From Acidimicrobiia bacterium (GTDB lineage Bacteria > Actinomycetota > Acidimicrobiia > IMCC26256 > JAMXLJ01), in the NCBI GenBank assembly GCA_024281095.1, contig JAMXLJ010000015.1, positions 1-48,334 on the forward strand: a stretch of DNA of 48,334 nt, read 5' to 3'. The position numbers and the translations under genes were made by a program. Shown here one piece after another: positions 1 to 9,114 of this stretch (position 1 is its first letter; every line of letters starts with the position of its first letter). The notes below the pieces were generated by a model that worked only from the letters and a program-made list of their open reading frames with translations, searched no databases and had not been told where the DNA came from.

Positions 1-66
1 GACGACGGCGATGAGGGGGAGCGCGAGCACGGCGCGACCGCGCCCACGAAATTGAGGGGGATTCAT
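1..66 (-). CDS. N-terminal fragment of a probable exported or membrane protein (cut by window edge)
   Basis: Reading leftwards from an ATG at 66 there is an open frame of 22 codons to the window edge. It begins MNPPQFRGRGRAV and continues into a hydrophobic run (LALPLIAVV). A short basic stretch (three Arg) followed by hydrophobic residues is the pattern of a signal peptide or first membrane anchor. The gene would be divergent from the Gfo/Idh/MocA gene. No clear Shine-Dalgarno sequence precedes the ATG. The function cannot be told from so short a fragment, and the frame could be spurious. Confidence 0.45.
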   Translation of the reverse strand, partial: MNPPQFRGRGRAVLALPLIAVV

Positions 67-145
67 CGAGGAATCATGATCTTCGTCGCGAATGGGGCGC
101 AAGAGCGCCCCGCCGCCGCCCCGCCGCAGAACCTCGTGGGCGCCT

Positions 146-1150
146 ATGGTCCGGCCCGTGGAATTGCGCATCGGAGTGCTCGGCGCGGCCCGGATCGCCC
201 CCGCCGCCGTGGTGAAGCCGGCTCGGCAGGTCGACGGCGTCGCAGTCACCGCGATCGCGGCCCGTGACCGTGCCCGCGCCGAGAAGTTCGCGGCGAAGCA
301 CAAGATCCCGAACGTGCACGACGGCTACGAGTCGCTCGTCACGGCAGCCGATATCGACGCCGTGTACATCCCCTTGCCGAACGGACTCCACGCGCCCTGG
401 GTCAAGCGGGCGCTCGAAGCGGGCAAGCACGTGCTGTGCGAGAAGCCGTTCACGTCGAACGCCGCCGAGGCGGAGAATGTCGCCGCGGCGGCGGACGCAC
501 ATCCGGATCTCGTCGTGATGGAGGCGTTCCACTACCGCTACCACCCGCTCGCGCAACGCATGCACGACATCGTCGCGAGCGGTGAGCTCGGGCCGTTGCG
601 TCGCGTCGAGACGACGATGTGCATCCCGCTGCCGCTGCCGCGCGACATCCGTTATCAGTACGACCTCGCCGGCGGGGCGGTGATGGACGTCGGCTGTTAC
701 ACGATCCACATGCTGCGCCACACCACTGGTGAGGAGCCCACGGTGCGACGCGCGCACGCGCGGCTCGCTTCCGAGCGGGTCGACCGCTGGATGCAGGCCG
801 ACTTCACCCTGCCCGACGGGGCCGAGGGCCGCATGACGTGCGCGTTGTGGTCGAGCACGTTGCTGAAGCTCGGCGTCCTCGTGGTGGGCGAAGAGGGCGA
901 GATGCGGGTGTTCAACCCCACGGGTCCGCACATGTACCACCGGTTGACCGTATGGCGGCGCGGTGGGCGCCGGCGCGAACGCGTCGAGGGGGCGAAGAAG
1001 GCGACGTACACCTACCAGCTCGAGGCGTTCCGCGACGCCGTCGCCGGGGACCGCTCGCGCAATCTCACGCCACCCGCCGATTCGGTCGCGACCATGCGCG
1101 TCGTCGACGCCGTGTACGACGCGGCCGGGCTGCCCCGCCGGGGTAGCTGA
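146..1150 (+). CDS. Gfo/Idh/MocA-family NAD(P)-dependent oxidoreductase
   Basis: Predicted soluble two-domain dehydrogenase of about 334 residues, the usual family length. The N-terminal Rossmann fold starts with RIGVLGAARIAP; the family signature CEKPF, which carries the catalytic lysine, follows near residue 100, then MEAFHYRYHP and a C-terminal beta-sheet substrate domain. The FHYRYHP form resembles the dihydrodiol dehydrogenase-like branch acting on cyclic diols or sugars, but the substrate cannot be inferred. I chose the ATG at 146 because the domain begins just after it; an in-frame ATG at 92 would only add a Pro/Arg-rich tail. The stop is 30 bp before the glucan phosphorylase start, so the two may share a transcript although the latter seems to have its own promoter. 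Confidence 0.88.
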   Translation: MVRPVELRIGVLGAARIAPAAVVKPARQVDGVAVTAIAARDRARAEKFAAKHKIPNVHDGYESLVTAADIDAVYIPLPNGLHAPWVKRALEAGKHVLCEKPFTSNAAEAENVAAAADAHPDLVVMEAFHYRYHPLAQRMHDIVASGELGPLRRVETTMCIPLPLPRDIRYQYDLAGGAVMDVGCYTIHMLRHTTGEEPTVRRAHARLASERVDRWMQADFTLPDGAEGRMTCALWSSTLLKLGVLVVGEEGEMRVFNPTGPHMYHRLTVWRRGGRRRERVEGAKKATYTYQLEAFRDAVAGDRSRNLTPPADSVATMRVVDAVYDAAGLPRRGS

Positions 1151-1174
1151 CCGGCGCGGGGCCGGCGTTAACGT
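1147..1174 (+). promoter_or_regulatory. Candidate promoter for the glucan phosphorylase, leaderless
   Basis: CTGACC (1147-1152), a 16-bp spacer and TAACGT (1169-1174) resemble a primary-sigma promoter. The -10 box ends 6 nt before the ATG at 1181, which would put the transcription start at or next to the start codon. No Shine-Dalgarno sequence is visible. This is inferred from sequence only. Confidence 0.35.
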
Positions 1175-1180
1175 GGCGCG

Positions 1181-3370
1181 ATGGTTCCCATCGCGCTGGC
1201 GAGCACGTTCGCGGGCAGTTCCGACGTGACCCGGGCCGTCGAGGCGCTCGCGGCGCGGCTCCCGGACCCGCTGCGTGACCTCGCCGCCGTTGCCTACAAC
1301 TACCAGTGGTCGTGGCTGGAAGACGGGGCATCGGTGTTCGCGACGCTCGACGCGACGCGCTTCGACCGTGTCGACGAGAACCCGGTCGGGCTGCTGCGGC
1401 AGCTTCCGGAGCAGGTGCTCGCACGCGCAGCCGGTGATCAAGACTTCCTGGCTCGGGCCCGTTCGCTGGTGCACGACGTCGCCCGCGCGCTCGACGCACC
1501 GTCGCGTGCATCGGTTACCACACCGGCGCCGATCGCGTTCATGTGCGCGGAGTTCGGCGTGCACCGCTCGTTGCCGATGTACTCCGGCGGTCTCGGCGTG
1601 CTCGCCGGTGACATCCTCAAGGAGGCGTCCGATCTCGGCCTGCCCTTCGTCGGCGTGGGGCTGCTCTACCGGCGTGGCTACTTCCACCAGCGCCTCGACC
1701 TGACCGGGAAGCAACAGGAGTACTGGGTCGAGGTCGACACCGACGTCCTGCCCGCGGTGCCCGTGACCGGTGACGACGGCACGCCCGTCACGGTGCAGGT
1801 ACGGGTACGCGACGAGCTCGTGAGCGTCGCGATCTGGCGGGTCGACGTCGGTCGGGTTCCGCTCTACCTGCTCGACACCGATCTGCCCGGCAACTCGGCG
1901 GTGGCCCGGTGGATCACCAGCCGGTTGTACGAAGGCAACCGGGCGATCCGCCTTGCGCAGTACACGGTGCTCGGCGTGGGTGGTGTGCGCGCGTTGCGGG
2001 CGCTCGGCATCGAACCGGCCGTCGTGCACCTCAACGAAGGCCATCCCGCCCTCGCCGCGGTCGAGCTCGCCCGTCGCAACGGCGACCGCCGTGCGCTCGA
2101 TGCGTCACTCGCCGCCGTGCGCGACCGCGTGGTGTTCACGACCCACACGCCCGTGCCCGCGGGGAACGAGACCTACACCGACACGGAGCTCGTCGAGGCG
2201 GTGGGCACCTTGATGCGCGAGCTCGGCGTCGAGCCCCGAGAGTTCCTCGGCCTCGGGCGCGCCGACCCGGCCGACACGAGACAGGAGTCCGGGATGACGC
2301 CGCTCGCCATCCGCGCGAGCCGCAGCACCAACGCCGTGAGCGCCGTGCACGGCACCGTCGCTCGCACGATGTGGCACCCGATGTTCCCTACGCGGGCGGC
2401 CGACGACGTTCCGATCACGCACGTCACGAACGGGGTTCACCTCCCGACGTGGATGGCCGCGCCGATGCGTCGACTGCTCGCGCAGCATCTCGGCGACGAC
2501 TGGGAGCAGCGCGCCGACGAGCCTGCGACGTGGGCGGGTGTCGACGCGATACCCGATGCAGAGCTTTGGGCGGTTCGCAACGAGCTGCGGATGCGGTTGG
2601 TCGACACCGTGCGGGACCGGAGCGTGCGCGATCGGCTGGCGCGGGGCGAGCCGATCGAATACGTCGAGGCCGCGGCGTCGACGTTCGATCCCGGCCGCCT
2701 CACTGTGGGGTTCGCGCGCCGGTTGGCGACGTACAAGCGGCTTCATCTCCTGTCGCTCGAGCCCGAACGGGCGGTGCGCGTCCTCGGTGATCACCTGCAG
2801 TTCGTCTTCGCGGGAAAGGCTCATCCTCTCGACGAGGAGGCAAAGCTCGTCAACAAGCGCCTCTTCGAGTTGAAGAGCGCACCGGGCGTGAGCACGCACG
2901 TCGTGTTCCTCGAGGACTACGACCTGTCGATCGCGCATCCGCTGGTGTCGGGGTGCGATGTCTGGTTGAACCTGCCCCGGCCGCCGTACGAAGCGAGCGG
3001 CACGAGCGGAATGAAAGCTGCACTCAACGGCGGGTTGAACGTGAGCGCGCTCGACGGCTGGTGGGTCGAGGCGTACGACGGCACGAACGGATGGGTCGTA
3101 GACGGCGGACCGGCGATCGGCGACACCGCCACGGCGAAGCCGGACGACTCCGACGAAGCGCGTGACCGTCGTGACGCGCGTGCGCTGTTCGACGTCATCG
3201 AGCACGAGGTGACACCGCTGTTCTACGAACGAGCCGTCGACGGGATTCCTCACGCATGGGTCGCGCGCATGAAGGCAGCACTGCGCACCATCGGACCGCG
3301 GTTCTGCGCGACGCGGATGATGCGTGACTACGAGCGGCGGGTCTACGCCTCCTCCGAACGCGGCGGCTGA
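1181..3370 (+). CDS. glgP: Alpha-glucan phosphorylase (short type with DUF3417 N-terminus)
   Basis: Cytosolic PLP enzyme releasing glucose-1-phosphate from glycogen or maltodextrin. The 729-residue length fits the short bacterial/archaeal alpha-glucan phosphorylases rather than the 800-850-residue animal/E. coli type. The N-terminal DUF3417-like segment (residues 25-100, with NYQWSWLEDG) is followed by CAEFGVHRSLPMYSGGLGVL, the TTHTPVPAGNE loop, the HVTNGVHLPTW segment, and near the C-terminus SGTSGMKAALNGG, in which K612 is the expected PLP lysine. The C-terminus RMMRDYERRVY is typical. No other glycogen gene lies in this window. The start ATG has no ribosome-binding site but a -10-like box just upstream, so the mRNA may be leaderless. 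Confidence 0.93.
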   Translation: MVPIALASTFAGSSDVTRAVEALAARLPDPLRDLAAVAYNYQWSWLEDGASVFATLDATRFDRVDENPVGLLRQLPEQVLARAAGDQDFLARARSLVHDVARALDAPSRASVTTPAPIAFMCAEFGVHRSLPMYSGGLGVLAGDILKEASDLGLPFVGVGLLYRRGYFHQRLDLTGKQQEYWVEVDTDVLPAVPVTGDDGTPVTVQVRVRDELVSVAIWRVDVGRVPLYLLDTDLPGNSAVARWITSRLYEGNRAIRLAQYTVLGVGGVRALRALGIEPAVVHLNEGHPALAAVELARRNGDRRALDASLAAVRDRVVFTTHTPVPAGNETYTDTELVEAVGTLMRELGVEPREFLGLGRADPADTRQESGMTPLAIRASRSTNAVSAVHGTVARTMWHPMFPTRAADDVPITHVTNGVHLPTWMAAPMRRLLAQHLGDDWEQRADEPATWAGVDAIPDAELWAVRNELRMRLVDTVRDRSVRDRLARGEPIEYVEAAASTFDPGRLTVGFARRLATYKRLHLLSLEPERAVRVLGDHLQFVFAGKAHPLDEEAKLVNKRLFELKSAPGVSTHVVFLEDYDLSIAHPLVSGCDVWLNLPRPPYEASGTSGMKAALNGGLNVSALDGWWVEAYDGTNGWVVDGGPAIGDTATAKPDDSDEARDRRDARALFDVIEHEVTPLFYERAVDGIPHAWVARMKAALRTIGPRFCATRMMRDYERRVYASSERGG

Positions 3371-3481
3371 TCCGTCATCCGTTCCCGGCCCCGCGGCGAA
3401 CACCGTCGCAGAGCCCGCGTTCGCGTGCGCGGCGCGATGGCAGGCAGTACGGTCGCCCAGACCGTCTAAAGGGGGTTCGTC

Positions 3482-4897
3482 ATGGCTCGAATCGTGGTCG
3501 TCGGGGCCGGGGTTGCCGGCCTGTCGAGCGCGATGCTGCTCGCGAAGGACGGTCACGACGTGGTCGTGTTGGAACGTGACCCGGCCCCGCCGCCGACCTC
3601 GGCCGACGAGGCCTGGGACGACTGGGACCGCCGGGGCGTGAACCAGTTCCGCCTGCTCCACTATTTCCTGCCTCGCTTCCGGTTGCTGCTCGACGCCGAG
3701 CTGCCCGAAGTGGCGGCGGCCGCGCTGGAGCTGGGCGCGCTGCGGCACAATCCCATCGCGCTCGCGCCGGCCGAGGTCACGGGCGGGCTCCGGCCGGGTG
3801 ACGAGGACCACGAGGCGATCACCGCACGTCGGCCGGTGATGGAAGCCGCGCTCGCCCGCGTCGCGGCGTCCATGCCGGGGTTGACGGTTCGGCGCGGGGT
3901 CGCGGTGACCGGCCTCGAGGTCGGCGCGCCGGTTGCCGTCGGCGTCCCACACGTCACGGGTGTGCGCACCGACACCGGCGAGACCATCCGCGTTGACCTC
4001 GTCGTGGACGCGAGCGGTCGCCGCTCACCGTTGCCGTCGTGGCTGGCTGCGATCGACGCCCGTCCGCCGGTCGAAGAGGTCGAGGACTCGGGGTTCGTCT
4101 ACTACGGGCGCTACTTCCGGTCGGCCGACGGATCGCTGCCGGTTGCCTTCGGCCCGCCGTTGCAGCATTACGACTCGCTTTCGATCCTGTCGCTGCCCGC
4201 CGACAACGGGACCTGGGGTGTCGGCTTCGTGACGAGCGCGGGCGACCCGGCACTCCGCGCGCTTCGCGATCCCGAGGTGTGGTCGACCGCGTTGCAGCTC
4301 TACCCGCTCGTCGCCCACTGGGCCGACGGCAAGCTCCTCGACGACCAGGTCGCGGTGATGGCGAAGATCGAGGACCGTCACCGCGAGTACCACGTCGACG
4401 GCATGCCGGTCGCCACGGGCGTCCTCGCGGTTGCCGACTCGTGGGCATGCACCAATCCATCCGTTGGACGCGGCGCGAGCATCGGGCTGTTGCACGCGGT
4501 CACACTGCGCGATGTGCTGCGGGGCAGCTCGCTCGACGAACCACTCGCGCTCGCCCACGAGTATCACGAGGCGACGGCGCGGACGGTCGAGCCGTGGTAC
4601 CGCTCGACGTTGAGCTTCGACCGCAGCCGGCTGGCCGAGATCGACGCACAGCGGCGGGGCGCGTCCTACGACGGCGGCCCCGAGTGGGAGATCACCCAGG
4701 CGATGGGGTTCGCGTCGATGCAGGACCCCGACGTGTTGCGCGGCTTCGTGCGCATCGGCGGCCTGCTCTCGCTTCCCGAGGACGTGCTCGCACAGCCAGG
4801 TTTCCTGGACCGGGTGATCGAGCTCGGCGCGGGGTGGCGCGACGCACCGGGCGCCGGGCCATCGCGCGAGCAACTGCTCGCCGGGATCTCGGCGTGA
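3482..4897 (+). CDS. FAD-dependent oxidoreductase (PHBH-fold, monooxygenase/dehydrogenase-like)
   Basis: Protein of 471 residues with an N-terminal dinucleotide-binding motif (VVVGAGVAGLSSAMLLAKDG, residues 5-24) and a glutamate at the end of the second strand (ERD), a VDLVVDASGRRSPL motif in the middle and a second FAD signature, VADSWACTNPSVGRGASIG, in the last third. These are the landmarks of the p-hydroxybenzoate hydroxylase fold shared by flavin monooxygenases, halogenases and geranylgeranyl reductases. The substrate is unknown. A strong AAAGGGGG ribosome-binding site (3468-3475) precedes the ATG. The stop is 16 bp before the epoxide-hydrolase-like gene, suggesting a two-gene unit in which oxygenation could be followed by hydrolysis; that pairing is an inference. 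Confidence 0.85.
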   Translation: MARIVVVGAGVAGLSSAMLLAKDGHDVVVLERDPAPPPTSADEAWDDWDRRGVNQFRLLHYFLPRFRLLLDAELPEVAAAALELGALRHNPIALAPAEVTGGLRPGDEDHEAITARRPVMEAALARVAASMPGLTVRRGVAVTGLEVGAPVAVGVPHVTGVRTDTGETIRVDLVVDASGRRSPLPSWLAAIDARPPVEEVEDSGFVYYGRYFRSADGSLPVAFGPPLQHYDSLSILSLPADNGTWGVGFVTSAGDPALRALRDPEVWSTALQLYPLVAHWADGKLLDDQVAVMAKIEDRHREYHVDGMPVATGVLAVADSWACTNPSVGRGASIGLLHAVTLRDVLRGSSLDEPLALAHEYHEATARTVEPWYRSTLSFDRSRLAEIDAQRRGASYDGGPEWEITQAMGFASMQDPDVLRGFVRIGGLLSLPEDVLAQPGFLDRVIELGAGWRDAPGAGPSREQLLAGISA

Positions 4898-4913
4898 CGA
4901 ACGAGGTGGCGGC

Positions 4914-5726
4914 ATGCGCGTCGACGTGAACGGGACCGGCATCGAAGTCGCGGTGCACGGCGAGGGACACCCCGTGGTGCTGATCCACGGCTTCCCCGAC
5001 ACCGGGCGGTTGTGGCGCAACCAGGTGCCGGCACTCGCCGACGCGGGCTTCCGGGTGATCGTGCCCGACCTGCGCGGCTACGGCGGCTCCGACAAGCCCG
5101 CCGACGTCGAGTCGTATGCGATCCCGTTCCTGGCCGGCGACGTGCTCGGTGTGCTCGACGCACTCGGCGTCGAGCGTGCCCATGTCGTCGGACACGACTG
5201 GGGTGCCGCGCTCGCGTGGGCTGTCGCCGCGTTCGCACCCGATCGCGTCGATCGTCTCGTCGCCTTGTCGGTGGGCAATCCGATCGCGTTCCGCTCGGTT
5301 GGCATCCCGCAGTTCGAGAAGTCGTGGTACATGCTCCTGTTCCAGTTCCCCGACATCGCGGAGCAGTGGTTGACCGCCGACGGCTGGACGAACTTCCGCG
5401 AGTGGAGCCGCCATCCCGATGCGGACGGGGTCATCGCCGATCTCGAGCGCGACGGTTCGCTGACGCCCGGGCTGAACTACTACCGCGCCAACATTCCCCC
5501 CGAGTCCTGGGTCGGCCCGCCGATGGACCTGCCCCCGATTGCCGCGCCGACGATGGGCGTGTGGAGCAGCGGCGACTTCGCGCTCACCGAGGCGCAGATG
5601 ACGGACTCGTCGAAGTACGTGAGCGGGTCGTGGCGTTACGAGCGGGTCGAGGGCCCCGGTCACTGGATGCAGCTCGAAGCCCCAGACGAGGTCAACCGCC
5701 TGCTGCTCGACTTCCTCGTCACGTAG
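4914..5726 (+). CDS. Alpha/beta hydrolase, epoxide hydrolase / dehalogenase-like
   Basis: Protein of 270 residues, full length for the family. It has the HGFPDT oxyanion segment (H25-T30), PDLRGYGGSDKP, and the nucleophile elbow GHDWGAA with aspartate D95 instead of serine. An Asp nucleophile in HDWG is typical of epoxide hydrolases and haloalkane/haloacetate dehalogenases, which form an alkyl-enzyme ester. The acid is probably in WSSGDFALT and the histidine in GPGHWMQLEAP near the C-terminus. It follows the FAD oxidoreductase with a 16-bp gap and is probably co-expressed. The substrate is unknown. Confidence 0.88.
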   Translation: MRVDVNGTGIEVAVHGEGHPVVLIHGFPDTGRLWRNQVPALADAGFRVIVPDLRGYGGSDKPADVESYAIPFLAGDVLGVLDALGVERAHVVGHDWGAALAWAVAAFAPDRVDRLVALSVGNPIAFRSVGIPQFEKSWYMLLFQFPDIAEQWLTADGWTNFREWSRHPDADGVIADLERDGSLTPGLNYYRANIPPESWVGPPMDLPPIAAPTMGVWSSGDFALTEAQMTDSSKYVSGSWRYERVEGPGHWMQLEAPDEVNRLLLDFLVT

Positions 5727-5789
5727 CTCGAGCGAGGCGGAGGAAAATCACTTGTCGGCGCGCGGGCGCAGCCGCGCAGACTGACGCCC

Positions 5790-6434
5790 GTGCCGAACAG
5801 GGTCGAGCTCACCGGCGAGCTCGTGCGACTCGAGCCGCTCACACACGATCACGTTCCCGGATTGCTGGCCGCGGCAACTGAGGCGCGTGAGACATTCGGG
5901 TTCACGCTGGTGCCCGGCGACGAGCGTTCCATGGTGCGCTACGTGACCGACGCGCTCGACGACGAGCAGCGCGGATTGAGCCTGCCGTTCGCCACATGCG
6001 CACAGCACCCCGACCGCGTCGTCGGCTCGACCCGCTTCCTCGACCTCGAGTACTGGACCGATCCTCCGAGGCGGCCGCCGCGGTCGCAACGGGCCGCGGC
6101 CGGATCGATGCCGAGCGTCGCGGAGATCGGCAGTACTTGGCTCGCGGCGTCGGCCCAGCGCACCGGACTCAACACCGAGGCCAAATTGCTGATGCTGTCG
6201 CACGCGTTCGACACATGGTGCGTGCACCGGGTGACCCTGAAGACGGACGCCCGCAACGAGCGTTCCCGTGCCGCGATCGTGCGCATCGGCGGAGTCTTCG
6301 AGGGCGTTCGCCGTGCGCACATGCCCGCCTACGACGGCGGGATCCGTGACACCGCGTACTTCTCGATCCTGCGCGCCGACTGGCCAGAGGTGCGGCGGCA
6401 CCTCGTAGCACTCCTGCAGGCTCGTCGCGCGTAG
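5790..6434 (+). CDS. GNAT-family N-acetyltransferase (RimJ/RimL-like)
   Basis: Protein of 214 residues beginning at a GTG. The N-terminus (VELTGELVRLEPLTHDHVPGL) is the usual opening of RimJ/RimL-type GNAT proteins, followed by the EIGSTWLAASAQRTGLNTEAK segment, which corresponds to the acetyl-CoA-binding strand-loop-helix, and by the NERSRAAIVRIGGVFEGVRR segment found near the end of these enzymes. The classic R/Q-x-x-G-x-G/A loop is altered (QRTGLN), as is common in the RimL branch. It lies 63 bp after the hydrolase. The acceptor could be a protein N-terminus or a small amine and cannot be named from sequence. Confidence 0.85.
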   Translation: MPNRVELTGELVRLEPLTHDHVPGLLAAATEARETFGFTLVPGDERSMVRYVTDALDDEQRGLSLPFATCAQHPDRVVGSTRFLDLEYWTDPPRRPPRSQRAAAGSMPSVAEIGSTWLAASAQRTGLNTEAKLLMLSHAFDTWCVHRVTLKTDARNERSRAAIVRIGGVFEGVRRAHMPAYDGGIRDTAYFSILRADWPEVRRHLVALLQARRA

Positions 6435-6493
6435 TGTTGCGCCGGCTTCCGGGGAGGTCGGTTGGGCACTGCGAGCCGCGGCACAGGTGGCGC

Positions 6494-7738
6494 GTGACGG
6501 CTGGTTCGGGGCCGCTCGCACGCGTGCGGGTCTGCGACTTCACGGGGCAACTCGCGGGAGCGGGGGCCACCCGGTATCTCGCGGCGTTCGGCGCGGAGGT
6601 GATCCGCATCGAGGATCCGGTGCGACAGGGTCGCTGGGACATCCTGCGCGGCTCGTCGCCGTTCGTCGACGATCGCCGCGGCGTCGAGTTCGGCGGCGCG
6701 TTCCAGAACCACAACGTCGAGAAGCGCGGCGTGACCCTGAACTTGCGCACGGAACGGGCGCGTGAGCTGTTGGCCCGCCTCGTCGCGATCAGCGATGTGG
6801 TCGCGGAGAACTTCGCGGCTGGTGTGCTCGCGCGGCTCGGCTTCCCGTACGAGGTGTTGCGCGCGATCCGTCCCGACGTGATCTACGTCTCCAACAGCGG
6901 CTTCGGGCATCGCGGCCCGTACTCGTCGTTCAAGACCTGGGGCCCGATCGTGCAGGCCGTGTGCGGTCTTTCGTTCACCTCGGGCCTGCCCGACATGCCT
7001 CCGGCAGGGTGGGGCTACTCGTACATGGACCACCAGGGCGCGAACATGCAGGCCCTCGCGATCCTGGCCGCGCTGGTGCACCGCGACCGCACCGGCGAGG
7101 GGCAGTGGATCGACATGTCGTGCACGGACGCGGGCGCGTCGTTGCTCGGCCCCGCGGTGCTCGACTTCACCGTGAACGGCCGGCCGGCGCGCCGTCCCGG
7201 CATGCCCGACAGCAACCATTCGCAGGCGCCGGTGATGGCACCTCATAACCTGTATCCCGCCGCCGGCCACGACTGCTGGGTCGCCATCGCATGCCGTGAC
7301 GACCACGACTGGTGTGCCCTCGCGGGGGCGATCGACGACGACCGGTTGACCGAGCAGCGGTACCAACGCGTCGACGGTCGCGTGGCGGCGCAGCGTGAGC
7401 TCGACGCGGTCGTGGCGGAATGGACCGCGCCTCGCGACAAGTTCGACGTTGCCGCGCGCCTGCAAGAGGCCGGGGTGCCCGCGGCGGCAGTGCAGACTCC
7501 GGAGGAGCGCATCGACGGCGACCCCGCGACCGCGGCCTGGGGGCTGTGGCCCGAAGTTGAGCACGCCGCGATGGGGCGCGTCCGCGTCGACGGTCTGCCC
7601 GTCCACTTGAGTGACACCGACTGGAAGATCGAACGCGGCGCACCGGTGCTCGGCGCCGACAATGACTACGTGTACGGCGAGCTATTGGGTCTCGGCGAGG
7701 ATGAGCTCGCGTCACTGCGCGCGGAAGGAGTGCTGTGA
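6494..7738 (+). CDS. CaiB/BaiF class III CoA-transferase, subunit with catalytic Asp
   Basis: Probable cytosolic CoA-transferase moving CoA between organic acids through a covalent aspartyl-CoA intermediate. Landmarks are RVCDFTGQLAGAGATRYLAAFGAEVIRIE at the N-terminus (family opening), the RGVTLNLRTERARELL helix, SGFGHRGPY, and YMDHQGAN followed by ILAALVHRDRTGEGQ. D179, numbered from the GTG at 6494, sits 17 residues before the HR pair, where formyl-CoA transferase has its catalytic Asp169. I prefer the GTG at 6494 because the upstream in-frame ATG at 6434 adds 20 unlike residues and overlaps the GNAT stop. The gene ends in a GTGA overlap with a second CaiB/BaiF gene, so the two are probably a heteromeric pair. 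Confidence 0.87.
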   Translation: MTAGSGPLARVRVCDFTGQLAGAGATRYLAAFGAEVIRIEDPVRQGRWDILRGSSPFVDDRRGVEFGGAFQNHNVEKRGVTLNLRTERARELLARLVAISDVVAENFAAGVLARLGFPYEVLRAIRPDVIYVSNSGFGHRGPYSSFKTWGPIVQAVCGLSFTSGLPDMPPAGWGYSYMDHQGANMQALAILAALVHRDRTGEGQWIDMSCTDAGASLLGPAVLDFTVNGRPARRPGMPDSNHSQAPVMAPHNLYPAAGHDCWVAIACRDDHDWCALAGAIDDDRLTEQRYQRVDGRVAAQRELDAVVAEWTAPRDKFDVAARLQEAGVPAAAVQTPEERIDGDPATAAWGLWPEVEHAAMGRVRVDGLPVHLSDTDWKIERGAPVLGADNDYVYGELLGLGEDELASLRAEGVL

Positions 7739-8964
7739 CCGGTATCGACGGCGCGGCGATGGACGGCGAGGGCGCCGGCCCGCTCGTCGGTTTGCGCGTG
7801 GTCGAGCTCGCGAGCGAATGGACCGCGTACGCCGGAAAGCTGCTCGCCGACCTCGGCGCCGAGACCGTGCTCGTCGAACCGCCCGGCGGCCATCACACGC
7901 GGTCGTACGCGCCGTTCTCCGACGACGAGCCGGGCCCCGACCGCAGCCTCTGGTTCTGGCATTACAACACGAGCAAGTTCGGGGTCACCGTTGATCCCGG
8001 CTCGGACACGGGCCGGGCCCGGCTCGATGCGTTGTTCGACCGGGCCGACATCGTGTTGCACGGCGACCGCGACCTCGACGTCGACGGGCTCCGACGTGCC
8101 CGCCCCGCGGCGATCGTGGTGTCCGTGACGCCGTTCGGCCGGACCGGCCCCCGTGCCGAAGAGCACGCCACGGACCTCACGCTGCTCGCGGCCGGCGGCC
8201 CGGTTTGGAGCTGTGGGTACGACGATCACTCGATCGCGCCGGTGCGCGGCGGCGGGAACCAGGCCCTGCACATCGGGGGCGTGCACGCCGCGATGGCGAC
8301 GCTCGTGGCGGTGCTGCACCGCAACATCACCGGAGCCGGCCAGCACGTCGACGTGAGCCTGTACGCCGCGGCCAACGTGAGCACCGAGGCCGCGACCTAC
8401 GAATGGCTCGTGGCCCGGGCCACGGTGCAGCGCCAGACGTGCCGGCACGCCGGGGTGTTCCCGACCGCGTCGTCGCTTGCGCCCGATGTTCGAGGGCGCC
8501 TGTTGCACACGGGCGTCCCGCCCCGCACGGTGAAGGAGTTCGAGGCCCTCCTCGGCTGGCTGCACGACCTCGACCTTGCGGACGAGTTCCCCGAGACCTT
8601 CTTCCTCGAGATGGGCCGGGACCGCGGCGGCGTACACCTGAGCGAGCTCGGCGAAGACGTCGAGGCCCGCGAGATCTTCGGCGCCGGGCGCGACGCACTC
8701 GTCTTCATCGCGTCCCGGATGCTCGACCACGACTTCTTCGTGGAAGGGCAGAAGCGCGGGCTCGCCGTGGGCATCATCGCGGCGCCGGAAGACGTGATCC
8801 AGGACCGCCACTTCGTCGAACGCGGCTTCCCGACGCCCGTCGAGCACGAGGACATCGGGCGCACGTTCCTGTATCCGGGCGCGCCGTTCGCGGCCGGGCG
8901 CACGCCGTGGCGCATCGCGAGGCGCGCGCCACACGTCGGCGAGCACGACCGACTCTTCCCCTGA
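7735..8964 (+). CDS. CaiB/BaiF class III CoA-transferase, subunit lacking catalytic Asp
   Basis: Second family member, 409 residues, with the same architecture: VGLRVVELASEWTAYAGKLL, HYNTSKFGVTVD, VTPFGRTGP, and VAVLHRNITGAGQHVDVSL. Aligning on the HR pair of the last segment, the catalytic Asp position is occupied by Leu178, with His179 next to it (NQALHIGGVH), so this subunit is probably not catalytic on its own. It starts at a GTG overlapping the previous stop (GTGA at 7735-7738), preceded by the purine-rich GGAAGGAG (7723-7730). Asymmetric pairs are known, for example benzylsuccinate CoA-transferase BbsEF. Tight coupling supports an alpha/beta complex. The alternative is that it has another role with a different nucleophile. 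Confidence 0.85.
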   Translation: MTGIDGAAMDGEGAGPLVGLRVVELASEWTAYAGKLLADLGAETVLVEPPGGHHTRSYAPFSDDEPGPDRSLWFWHYNTSKFGVTVDPGSDTGRARLDALFDRADIVLHGDRDLDVDGLRRARPAAIVVSVTPFGRTGPRAEEHATDLTLLAAGGPVWSCGYDDHSIAPVRGGGNQALHIGGVHAAMATLVAVLHRNITGAGQHVDVSLYAAANVSTEAATYEWLVARATVQRQTCRHAGVFPTASSLAPDVRGRLLHTGVPPRTVKEFEALLGWLHDLDLADEFPETFFLEMGRDRGGVHLSELGEDVEAREIFGAGRDALVFIASRMLDHDFFVEGQKRGLAVGIIAAPEDVIQDRHFVERGFPTPVEHEDIGRTFLYPGAPFAAGRTPWRIARRAPHVGEHDRLFP

Positions 8965-9114
8965 CCCGGCCAGTTGGGACCATCACCCCGCCAGGGCGCG
9001 CCATCGTCCCGGCTCGGCGCCGGACCGAGCGACGGGCTGAACGAAAAATGGGTCTTCCGACTCTGGTGCGGGGACGACCGCTTCCTTCATTCTCCTGATG
9101 TGGGCAACGCCGCC

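Noticed and set aside
74-2044. Long minus-strand open frame of 656 codons
   Set aside because: It lies antisense to the Gfo/Idh/MocA and glgP genes, is His/Arg/Asp-rich without recognisable domains, and is the usual mirror frame of GC-rich coding DNA.
2105-3952. Minus-strand open frame of 615 codons
   Set aside because: Overlaps glgP and the FAD oxidoreductase on the other strand, with no domain signals.
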